From positions 186,001-250,000 of the forward strand of contig JAWWNJ010000176.1 in NCBI GenBank assembly GCA_037176885.1: a stretch of DNA of 64,000 nucleotides, read 5' to 3'. Under the pieces are notes generated by a model. That model was not told the DNA's origin. It saw only the letters and a program-made list of their open reading frames with translations, and made no database searches. Below are positions 55,118 through 64,000 of the stretch, piece after piece. The translations under genes were made by a program, and so were the position numbers. The DNA is from Favolaschia claudopus. Taxonomy: Eukaryota; Basidiomycota; Agaricomycetes; Agaricales; Mycenaceae. How positions within the stretch are numbered: the first letter of the stretch is position 1; each line of letters opens with the position of its first letter.

Positions 55118-56820
55118 CGTCGCTTGCGAACGGAGGGCGTCCGGCCTAGCTGGCGTAACGGCAGTAGAAACCGATGGGGCACATCCAGCGCCGACAGCTG
55201 AGCGGGACGGGGCGGCACAGGAGCGGGAGTTGGTACGTCCAGGGATTCGACTTTGGACGCGTTGGCGGTGTCGACAGCACGAGCAGTGTCATACCAGGCC
55301 TCAACGTCGCGAAGACGGAGGGTATCCAGTATTGGAAAGCGCCGGAAACGGGGGCATTGGCGATAGTGGCGGTCCGACGTACGGAGGGACGGGAGTCAAC
55401 TCGTCGGACTTGAAACCACTGGCGCGTTGGCAATAGCGACAGCGAGAGCCGGTCGCAAACGTCCCGAAATCGGAACAGCGACGGGCGTAACGGCGGCGCA
55501 AGACGCGAGAATACGCCGCGGACGAGGGACTCACTTCCGTGTCTGTTTACCCACACTTCCCTCACTCCCATCTCCCCCTGTTCTCTCTCCTTCCTCCCAG
55601 GTTCGAATTCTGCGGGAAACGACCTTCGCCGGCAGCACTCTAGCGACGCGTTGAGTCGCAGGATAAACGCGAGTGGCGCATGAGCGCACCCTGAGCGGTC
55701 GTGTACACGTTGTAGCGCTGGGCCTCAACCTCTCTTGCGGAGGGAGGGCGTCCAGTGGCGGGCGACGTGCCAGGGGCGAAGTAAGATGGAAGCAGGAGTT
55801 TCTCCCACGACGACAACAGCGACGTGGGAGCCGGCGGCGTCAACGCGGCTTCCGTACGACGCTGCAGCTGGGCGTCGAATAGAGAAGAGACTCGTCGTAC
55901 GACGAGCAGCCCGCATGAAGTAGAAGGCGATAGCGCGGCCGCGGCGAAGGCGTTGGATTTACGACGCATTTGAGTCTTAGACGACACGCTTCCGATGCCG
56001 CCAACGTGAACGCGCCGCGTGTAAGCCGCGGGGCCTCAACATCTTCTGCAGACGGAGAGCATCCCGTTCGATGGAGAAGTGGCGTGCGAGACGGCACGAG
56101 CGAGAATGGAAGTCGCGGAGGTGCAGGATGGCCGACATTTTGTCGATCGAAGCGGTAACGAGTGCGACGCGGTGAGGCGGGAGAGCACTTGCGGTAGTGG
56201 AGCGGCGCCCAACCGTCGATCCTAACGCGCTCGGCCTAGCAACACGATAGAGTCTTGAACCGCGACGTTTCTTGCAGACGGAGGGCCTCCGGAGACGAAG
56301 GCGCGAGACGACGCAGCGGACAGGGCGGCGCGTGCGTCGTACCGGTCATCGAGGTCGGTAAACGACAGACATCCCGTTCAGCGGCGAAGAGGCGATGGCG
56401 CGGAGCGCGGGCCTCGACGTCTCTCAGACGGAGGACGTCCGGCGTAGAGAACTGTCCTAAAACGGGGGCAGAGGCGTCGGCGTTCTCGACAGCGCGAGCG
56501 GTCGTGCTGGGTCTCGACGTTTCTTGCAAACGGAGGGCGTCCTGCGGTGGGCGAGCGACAAGGCGGGCTCGCCGCCAACGCGGTGACCGGAATATCGGAA
56601 CGAGTTCCTGACGAGTTGCAGCTGGGGCGTCGAGAAAGGAAGGAACTCGTCGTACGACGAGCAGTCGGCGTGAGGAAATGACGAAACGGCGGGACAGCGA
56701 AGTCGTAGGTGTGTTTCGCGTCGTACGTCGTCCGCGTTTTGCGGTCGACTAGGTCTCGACGTCTTCGTGCAGACGGACATCCTCCAGCGAACGTTGCGGG
56801 CGGCTAGGAAATGGCGCCAC
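54890..56820 (-). repeat. CpG-rich decayed coding repeat array
   Basis: Very GC- and CpG-rich stretch unlike its neighbours. On the minus strand a unit reading roughly DALRLRDVEARYDTARAVD recurs in shifting frames near 54920, 55130, 55310, 55740, 56045, 56275, 56365, 56425, 56525 and 56770, spaced about 60-420 bp. On the plus strand the core is ggcctcaacgtc ... gacggagggcgtcc. A 16-bp palindrome ctcgtcgtacgacgag occurs at 55891-55906 and 56646-56661. No single frame stays open, so the original repeat protein, if there was one, is lost. Confidence 0.5.
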
Positions 56821-58090
56821 GGCTAAAGTGGTGGCAGCGTACGACACTGGCACGGCGGTAGAGAAGTAGGTCGCATGCTCATATCCTTCTTCGTTCACAG
56901 GTGTCTTGCTGTCCTATCATCGCAAGCTTGCACGCGTGTCTTCCGAGGTTAATTGAATCTAGGGGCAACAAGGTCGCGAAGGTCTTTCACGTAACAGAAA
57001 CGACAACGAGGAATCTCAAGATTGTCCAGATTCAAGACAAGACCATCAGTGATTATTTCCAGCACCTCTGAGTCCTCTCATGGCGCGGCCAGGTAGTGAA
57101 TCGTATCAAACGAAGCTTGAGGATGGGCTGGCAGAAGGCCGGAATGTTGAGATGGTCGTGTGGTTGTCGTCGTCGTCGGTACCATGTCGTAGTAGAAGTA
57201 AAGAGAGTATATTCATTTACTAATTGAGACCGTACATGGGAACTCGACGCGCACGGAGTTCACCAGTAGGAGTAAATATGAATGAGAGACGAACCGAGCG
57301 CAACACATTGAAGTGGAGCTCAAGGTTTTGCGCTTCAATCCGAGCTCACGCCGGCAGCGGAACTCAAGGACTTCAGCACGGAAGAACAAGCCCAAAAGCT
57401 AATCTTCTAGGCCGCAAATTGAGGCGTTGAAGACGAAGGGGGTCCCGTAACGTGGGGCGTCGACCCCGAGATAAAACAAGGAAAAGTCGGGGAAGGAGAA
57501 TGGGGTCGACGGGCGGATGACGTGGCGCTCCCGTGAAGTAGAGAAAGCAAAGGGAGGCAACGTAGCGCCTCACCGGACCACAAACGAGGTGCCGGAAGGG
57601 GCTCACAACTCGGGAGAGCTCGTAGGTGGGGTAATCCGTCGAGGAAGTGGTGAGGGGCGAATCTTCAATAGGATGCTTGATGAAGCATCCCTGTGTGTCC
57701 ACCACTGTGAAAGGTCCGCGCCACGGCCAGGGCGCAGTACGCTTTTGGGTCAGGGTGTGCTTCTCGTATCCTAGAAGATTGAGGCTTGAGGACTGTCGAA
57801 GTCGTATGGTGCTCGAGTATCCTGATATTCGAGGCGAGCTCACCCTGTCGTGAGGGGAGCTCTAACCTATCTCCTAGGCTGAGGAACCTTTTCACCCTAG
57901 TAGGGCCCTTGTAACCCTTGAGAGGGGAGCGCGACCAACGCTCAGGCGGTAAGTCACCGCACTAGACACTCCAGCTCTCTGTGGGTTATGAGCTGGCTTG
58001 TCGACGTGTGCGGTAAAGATGAAAATGTATTCTGTAATACTTGGCAACATAATACTTATGTACAAACTATTGACTAAGCTACCTAATTGA
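56821..58090. other. possible retroelement remnant, unresolved
   Basis: A minus-strand frame at 57843-57373 contains RTAPWPWRGPFTVVDTQG, which faintly recalls the C-terminal end of retroviral-type integrases. There is no catalytic domain and no terminal repeat. The remainder has nothing I can support. Confidence 0.3.
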
Positions 58091-58849
58091 GTGTTAGGCC
58101 TTTGGCCATGCAAATATCGTAATCCGTATTCCACCTCATCACAAACTCGTGCTGCTAACCAACGCGAAGCACGCATCGTCCTTCCTCTCAGTGAACGTGG
58201 TGTAAGCAAATTTCAAGAAGTAATTGTTTTCTTCTATCACTGTCTACACCTTATTGAACATCCGCTTCAGGTCCCGAAGGGCATGCCCATCCAATACTAT
58301 GATCCTACATGGTTCAACAATCGCCCTACTCAAGCCCGCGCCAAGCTTGCACCTAAGATCATTGTCGCTTTTGTCCCGGGCTCAACAAATTTCTTCGCAT
58401 CCACCGGTGACAACGCCCCGTCTGAAAAGCAGTTAACTGCGAAGTACGGCGAGCAAGTTTTCTCTCAATACGATCTCAACTTCGGTACCGCTGAGAGTGG
58501 GAAGGCTTCAGACGCAGATGATGAAGACAAAGATGGCGAAGGCGAAGGTGATAGTATTGGTAGCCAGGACAGTGATGGCGAAGAAGAAATCGACATCTCT
58601 GACGTCGCCAGCATGGCGTCTTTCATCGACTCTGACACCGAGGGCTCAGCTGACGACGAGGAAGATTACAACGGCTCCGGTGCGTCGGATGGTGCAGGGG
58701 AGGCTGACGGTCATGCGAGCCAGCATCCTATGAGCGACGACGACGCCGACCGGAAAGCTCAGTTTGCCGCAGCCTACGACATTGACATGGACCAGCTCGA
58801 CCGCGACACATACGAGGGCGATGGTTTGGAATATATTGAAGGATCCTGA
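58091..58849 (+). CDS. unknown protein with acidic C-terminus, 5' end not resolved
   Basis: Two co-linear coding parts separated by a likely intron at 58202-58270 (gtaagc ... ttcag, phase 0). They read through EARIVLPLSERG, VPKGMPIQYYDPTWFNNRP, then PSEKQLTAKYGEQVFSQYD and a long Asp/Glu/Ser/Gly-rich tail (DDEDKDGEGEGDSIGSQDSD) to stop 58847-58849. The YYDPTWFN and KYGEQVFSQYD stretches resemble the end of multi-copy Agaricomycete proteins that I associate with transposons. No ATG is evident at the 5' end, so this is probably the last part of a larger gene whose upstream part is gone. Function unknown. Confidence 0.5.
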   Translation: MLGLWPCKYRNPYSTSSQTRAANQREARIVLPLSERGVSKFQEVIVFFYHCLHLIEHPLQVPKGMPIQYYDPTWFNNRPTQARAKLAPKIIVAFVPGSTNFFASTGDNAPSEKQLTAKYGEQVFSQYDLNFGTAESGKASDADDEDKDGEGEGDSIGSQDSDGEEEIDISDVASMASFIDSDTEGSADDEEDYNGSGASDGAGEADGHASQHPMSDDDADRKAQFAAAYDIDMDQLDRDTYEGDGLEYIEGS

Positions 58850-59679
58850 GTATCAAGTAAAGTACATTCACCTATCTACTTCTCTTCCTTTTCTTGTCTC
58901 GTTTTGCGCGCTTATACACGACATTTGTTTTTTGTATTTTAACACTTTTATTATATTTCTTACACTTACATAAACACGTATTGTCAACAAGTTATGTAGC
59001 CGAATTGATTTGACCCGTTTTTCCACCAAAACTGGTTGCTATGCCGCAAAACTCACCCAAGGGGGCAAGTGGGCTGGGCAAATCTGCAAATGACAGTTCA
59101 GGTGATCGTGAGGTGACAGTACAGATGACGGATGCAACTTTTCGACAGATGACAGCTGATTGCCCGCCGTGTGTGGAGAGAGCTACAAAAACTTTCGACA
59201 CGCCCGCTCTCTAGCCCACTTTACATTCCTTCTTGAAGCTACTTTCAACTCCTCGTCATCTGCAGACTATGTTCTGGACGTCTAGCGTGCACATAGTTTG
59301 AAGTGACCGCAATCAAGGCCCGACTGTGACATTTACCTGTTTCTGCATTGGGAAAAGCTTTTCGGCACAATAAAGCAAGAGCAAGACAACTCACAGTACA
59401 AGCGGCATTATCTTTACGTCAAAACCTCATTCTTTCCAACCTTGTTGTCTTTCCTAGACACCTTGATAATTGCATACATCTCACTGTTCCTCGACTACTT
59501 GTTCTTATCGTGCACCAAACCGTCCTCTTCAATCAAAAAAGATTCCGGATCCTTCGAGTTCAGTCTAGTATCCTTTTTGGTACCTCACCACACTGTCTTT
59601 CATTGGCTGGCTATAGCGTCAGCTTTGAAAAGAAAGCTTGTTTACTGCCGGTTGTTTTACCGTCCAAGTCTCGACATTA
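58850..59679. other. no gene seen
   Basis: T-rich 3' flank of the preceding gene, then sequence without domain or repeat ends. Confidence 0.4.
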
Positions 59680-60692
59680 GACGGTTTGTGCCAAAGCCGC
59701 ACGCGGCTTCGGCTTTGGGGACTTGTGCAAAGCCGCACAGGTTTCCGGCCGTTTTTAAGGCAGATTTCTCGCTCACTCTGAATAGCGCGACAGAATAGTG
59801 TGCCTAGTGCCCAAGTCTTTGCTTAGACCACCCAGATTAGTGAGGAGGGTCGTTCAATGTCGCACTCAATGCTGTCATAGCAGCTCCGTCCAATCACAGC
59901 GCCGTGTCGTAAATTTACCAGCTAGGTAAATGCAGGCGACAATGCAAGGTTTCCCAACAGGAATAAATGTAGGTTAAATTAGATAATAAACCACAAGTTT
60001 CCTACGGCGGGAAGCAAGTTCATACGTGCAGGATTTAGTTTCGCGATTACATGCCAATAAAATGAGTTGCAAAACTTGCCATTTATCACACACGGAAATG
60101 TGAGGGGAAGGCTGAGGTTTACTTTTCCATTATACAAGAAGGAAATACAAAGTTTACCCAAACTAGCAGGTAAACATAATGTTTACCCAGGTAAGCACCA
60201 AGTTTACCCAAATCTCTGGATTTCCTTGCAGTGTAAACATTGTAGCATACCTCAGATTTCCCCTCGTATTTCTTTGTGTGATAAAGGCCAAGTTTTGCAA
60301 TTTATTTCATTGACATGTAATCACCAAACTATACCCTGCATTTCTCATCTACTTTCTCGCTGTGGTAAACTTGTCCTATATCATCCAATTTTACTCGCAA
60401 TAATTTGCTTTGGGATACATTATGTTGTAGCCTGGATTTACCCAGCTTGTAAATTTACGAAACGGCGCGGTGAATGGCTCCACAATCTTGACACAATAAC
60501 TGTTGCTCCAAGCAAGAAATGACGTCATGTGGCAAACCGGCACTGAGAGGTGCTGAGCCGGTCCGTATCTTGCCGTTGATCGCAAGAAAACACTGAAATT
60601 TCACTTTTCAAAAACCCGCACAGCGGCTCTGCACAAGTGCCAAAAAGCCGCAGGAGCCGCATGCTGCTCGTGCGGCTTTGGCACAAACCGTC
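59680..60692. mobile_element. TA-flanked inverted-repeat element, 1013 bp, with an inner inverted-repeat unit
   Basis: Ends are gacggtttgtgccaaagccg and its reverse complement, with TA at 59678-59679 and 60693-60694. Further agccgc / gcggct pieces extend the arms. Inside, a second inverted pair (gtgtcgtaaatttacc near 59917 and its partner near 60448) encloses many gtttaccc/ttaccca motifs, suggesting a nested element. No transposase seen. Confidence 0.7.
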
Positions 60693-60799
60693 TAATCCCA
60701 CCAAGAATGGCATTTTTGCGCTAGGGAGAGCAAAGAAGCGAAAAATGGAACAGCATGTCTGCATCACTCTCGTGTTTCAACCATGTCCCTCAATTCCTC

Positions 60800-61135
60800 G
60801 GTCTGGCCAGATTAAAGCTCATTGCCGGAAGTGTTTCTCAGAATTCCGTAGACAGTCTGACCCTCGAAGTACTCGGATGGGCTTTTTACGAACACACTCT
60901 GGGTGAAGAAAAACTTGAGAAAAACACACGTTTGTTGAAGAGGTTAGAGATCCAAAATCCATTGAACGCCTACACCATCACCCAGATTCAGGAGGCCCTT
61001 GCGAGACGGACTGCGTGCGGTAAAGAACACCATCGAAGACGAGAATGTTGATCCCGGGAGCCGGTGCTTTTGAGGTTGCTTGCCGATAAGGGAAGAAGAG
61101 TTTTAGGGGGCAGGTGAAATGGATGTTCAAGGAGA
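60800..61135 (+). pseudogene. cct6: CCT6 (chaperonin TCP-1 zeta) pseudogene fragment
   Basis: Readable pieces match the CCT6 intermediate/equatorial region in order: [29 protein letters not shown], then [38 protein letters not shown] and RGQVKW. Intact CCT6 proteins have the corresponding [30 protein letters not shown] and VVPGAGAFEVA. The pieces fall in different frames, with shifts near 61008 and 61045 and a TAA soon after PGAGAFEVAC, and no introns are apparent between them. It is a dead fragment of an essential cytosolic chaperonin subunit gene, so an intact copy should exist elsewhere. Confidence 0.75.
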
Positions 61136-62715
61136 GTGCGTATTACATTTTGAATAGCACCGAGACAGAAATATGCGAGAGAGTATTACAGCAAGTACAT
61201 ACAATCTTGGTCAACGTTGTGGGCAGCGCTGGCGACGCGTTTCACGTTTCTTTAGGAAGCAGACGGAATGAGCAGAGAGAGAGAGTCAGGGGCTAGAGGA
61301 AAGAGCTTGACTTGAAGAAAATCGACAAACTTTGGATTAGATATGACCCCATTTTCTTGAGTATCAAGTGCTCGGGTGGTTGACATTGTGAATGGCGCTG
61401 CCGGCGCGTTTCGCGTTGAGTCAGAAAGCGAATCATATGAGCGGCGAGGGAGAATCAAGGGCTAGAAGAGGACACTTGAGTTGAAGGAAATCGACGAAGT
61501 CTTGACTGAGATATTGCTGCACCTCCTGCGCATCAGTTGATGGGGTGGTCGGCATTGTGCATGGCCCTGCCCGTGCGTTTTGCATTCGTTTGGGATGTGA
61601 GTAACATGAGGGACGGGGGGGAGTCAAGAGCTAGAGGAAAACACCTGAGTTGAAGATAAATCCAGGAGATTTAAATGAATTACGACTTACACGTGGATGA
61701 GCACAGTGTTCAACGCTGTGCACAGCACTGACGAGGCATTTCTGAGGAGTTTAGAAAGCGGATAGAATGGGCGGTGAGAGAGACTTACGGGCTAAAGGAT
61801 GAAACTTGAGTTGAAGGCAAACGGCCAAGATTTGGATTAGATATGACTTGACCTGCAAGAACGTCAGATGATGAGGTGGTTGGCATTGTCCATGGTGCTG
61901 GCAGCGCGCTTCGCGTTCGTTCGGAAAGTGGATGACATGAGCGGCGAGAGGAAATCGAGGGCTAGAGGAAAACACTTGAGTCGAAGGACATTGACGAAGT
62001 TCTGACTGAGATATTGCAGCACCTTCAATGACATCAGTTGATGGGGTGGTCGGTGTTGTGCACAGCGCCGCCGACGCGTTTCGCGTTCGTTCGAGCCGCG
62101 AATGATATTGGCGGCGAGAGGGAGTCCGCTGCTACAGGAAGGCACTTGAGCCGAAGAAAATCGAAGACGGTATGACTGAGATATGACCCCACCTTCAGTT
62201 GATGGGGTGATCGGTGCTGTGCACGGCACTGCCGGCGCGTTTCGCGTTTGCTGGTGGAGCAGATAGCATGAGCGGCGAGAGGAAACCCAGGACTACAGGA
62301 AGGTACTGGAGTTGAAGAAAGAAGACGGAGATTTGACTGAGATAAGGCTGCACCTTCTTGAGCATGAAGTGATGGGGTGATCGACGCTGTGCACGGCGCC
62401 GGCGATGCGTTTCGCGTTCGTTCAAAAAACGGATAACATGAGGGGCGAGGCAGAGTAAGGAGCTAGAAGATAGCACTTGAGTTGAACGAAATCGACGAAC
62501 GTTTGACTGAGAAATTGCTGTACCTTCATAGACACATCAGTTGATGGGTTGGTCGACTTTGTGCACGGTGCTGGCGACGCGTTTTTCGTTCGTAAAACAA
62601 ACAACATGAGCGGCAGGAGGGAGTCCGGGGCTACAGGAAGGTACTTGGGTTGAAGAAAAAAGACCGAGAGTTGACTGAGATAAGGCTGCACCTTCCTGAG
62701 CATCAGGTGCTGGGT
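61120..62715. repeat. tandem satellite, about 168-bp unit, nine copies
   Basis: A core of the form gcgacgcgtttcgcgttcgtt recurs at about 61235, 61404, 61573, 61735, 61904, 62074, 62235, 62405 and 62577, spaced 161-172 bp. Other shared landmarks in each unit are gcggcgagagg, ggctagagga / gctacaggaa, acttgagttgaag and gactgagat. Units differ by perhaps 15-30 percent. The array starts at the CCT6 fragment and ends at about 62715. Reading frames across it are repeats of the same decayed peptide and are not genes. Confidence 0.8.
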
Positions 62716-63382
62716 GGGTTTGTCGCGTCGTGATTTCCAAAGCCATCTCCGTCTAATGGGGAAGCTTCCCCATTCAGCGGTATATGGCTCCGAAATGCAG
62801 ATGATTGGTAAGCACGCTGGCCATGGATTTGTAAGCAGTTTGGCGTGCTGGCAAGCGCTGACCTCAGCCGCTGTGCCGGCAATGTCGGGTACGCTGGTGC
62901 CGGGTCACGTGACCTCGAACACAACTCATGCAAACCTCAATGTCCTCATGGCGATGGATCGATAGATAACTATGCTCTATATACAGTAAGTATGTAGTTG
63001 CGCGAAGATTGCTTTTTCCTCTTTACTGCTCTCCATACTCTTATGGTGGCGGTCACAACTTCGTGACAACTTTGAGTCCCAATTTGGCAATCCATACTGT
63101 CGATCCAGTTTTGGTTGAGGCATCCTGAGACTGTTTAAATAGCATCTTTAGAGGGTATTCTATAGATCTACTGGAGCAAAAGTTTGAAAACTTGATTTTC
63201 AATGTTTCGTCCAGCAATTTCGCGTTTTTGATAGCGGATCAATCGTTCCGGTGGCTGTGAAACGCCATCAATCGCGCCCTCGTCCTCACCATCAACGCCC
63301 TCCATGCCCAGGCTGCATAAGAAAGAATGGAATGTTTCTGGTTGTGCACTAAACCCCCGATCCAACATCGGATGAAGATCCC
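62716..63382. other. no gene seen
   Basis: Frames here (for example 62714-62965) show no domain. A small inverted repeat (cgtctaatggggaagcttccccattc) lies near 62748-62774. Confidence 0.4.
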
Positions 63383-63607
63383 ATGGCATGGGAAGACGAA
63401 GACTCTGGATTGGAAAGTGAAGAAGATGGCGACGATTCCGACATCGAGTGGGAGAAGTTACCGACCCCAATGACATTTGAGGAGCGGTGGACAGCGCGGA
63501 GGGAAGCAGCCGAGGAGAAGCGTCGGATTGCTGAGATTCGGAGTGCTGAGAATAGATTGGGAGGGTCTATGGCGGCAGATAATCAGACAGGTGCGTTTCA
63601 TTATTGA
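63383..63607 (+). other. acidic open frame, uncertain
   Basis: A 74-codon plus-strand frame, Asp/Glu-rich then Arg/Glu-rich (PTPMTFEERWTARREAAEEK). An intron could follow (gtgcgt at 63591, tag at 63637), but joining there does not enter the transposase frame to the right. It may be a 5' piece of a transposase gene or unrelated. Confidence 0.3.
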
Positions 63608-63639
63608 CAATCCAATTAGTGATTTAATTTGGTCTAGGG

Positions 63640-64000
63640 AAGAAGCGGGGACCCTATGGTGTTGGCGTGAAGCTGCGCCTGGCATGTTCTGCCACTTCCT
63701 CCCCAAATTCCATCCCGAGATGAACCCGATTGAATATTTTTGGGCTTGGATCAAGCGATACTTCCGTGAACGATCCAACGGTCAGTGGAAGAGGGCCCAG
63801 CAGCTCGTTGACGAAGCTCTCCACGCTTGTCCGCTTCCGACCATTCGACGATTCTTCCGCCGCGCCGATCGGTATGCCAGTGTTTACCGCCACGGAGCAA
63901 CAGGGCCAGTTGCCGAGTCTGCGGTCCAGAGGTATCGTTCCCATCGAGGGGTGCAGAAGAAGGAGGTCGAGGTTGCAGAGGCTGAATGGAAGGCAAAGGC
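63640..64000 (+). pseudogene. DDE (Tc1/mariner-related) transposase, C-terminal part, running off the window
   Basis: An open plus-strand frame contains CHFLPKFHPEMNPIEYFWAW, where the Glu of NPIE fits the third catalytic residue of DDE_3-type transposases. It continues IKRYFRERSNGQW, LPTIRRFFRRADRYASVYR and SAVQRYRSHRGVQK, the standard tail of a DDE-endonuclease family common in Agaricomycetes. The first two catalytic Asp residues are not present upstream in the window, so the copy is 5'-truncated. The window ends inside the frame. Confidence 0.75.

Noticed and set aside
61252..62703. Series of overlapping minus-strand frames of about 65-120 codons
   Set aside because: They are the satellite unit read in different phases; stops and shifts differ from unit to unit and there is no domain.
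1..64000. CRISPR arrays, bacterial operons, riboswitches
   Set aside because: No short regularly spaced direct repeats and no prokaryotic gene organisation; intron structure and gene families show a fungal nuclear genome.

Overview
The window looks like nuclear DNA of a mushroom-forming fungus (Basidiomycota, Agaricomycetes). It has many introns of about 47-55 bases, and the gene and transposon families are ones I know from Agaricomycetes. Only one clearly intact host gene is visible: a class II histone deacetylase of the Hda1/Clr3 type at 751-3489, with 15 exons that join in frame to 679 residues. Nearly everything to its right is a nest of mobile elements, inserted into one another and decayed to different degrees.

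Left third (3.5-21.7 kb): two inverted-repeat elements, then a broken integrase (DDE) gene at 5.9-7.8 kb. After these come copies of a tyrosine-recombinase (YR, Crypton-like) element. In its full layout the element has two convergent genes: the recombinase, and a partner gene of unknown function with nuclear-localisation-like basic patches. Copy A (12.4-17.9 kb) carries two younger insertions in its partner gene. Copy B (19.5-21.7 kb) keeps an intact 373-residue partner gene next to a truncated recombinase. Copy C (7.8-8.95 kb) is only the recombinase 5' part. Paired ACGCGT motifs lie about 80-130 bp upstream of all four gene starts that are preserved.

Middle (21.7-38 kb): an unknown minus-strand gene split by a TA-flanked element; a large decayed minus-strand gene combining a zinc-ribbon region, a DDE-transposase-like core and a DEDDy 3'-5' exonuclease (24.3-29.2 kb), itself hit by a hAT-like element and a 202-bp palindromic element; a nest of short inverted-repeat elements (29.9-34.3 kb); and a broken copy of a coiled-coil protein carrying a GGCC-x-HKD motif (35.4-37.6 kb).

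Right (39.7-64 kb): a minus-strand Ty3/gypsy element with an intact 1098-residue pol, two unusual extra reading frames between gag and pol, and a gag split by a Mutator-like element; a second GGCC-x-HKD gene copy; the 3' end of a Ty1/copia element; a 2-kb CpG-rich decayed coding repeat array; a CCT6 (chaperonin zeta) pseudogene abutting a ~168-bp, nine-copy satellite; and the 3' end of a DDE transposase running off the window. I saw no tRNA or rRNA genes, no CRISPR array and no prokaryotic features. All identifications rest on motif recognition by eye; no database search was made.
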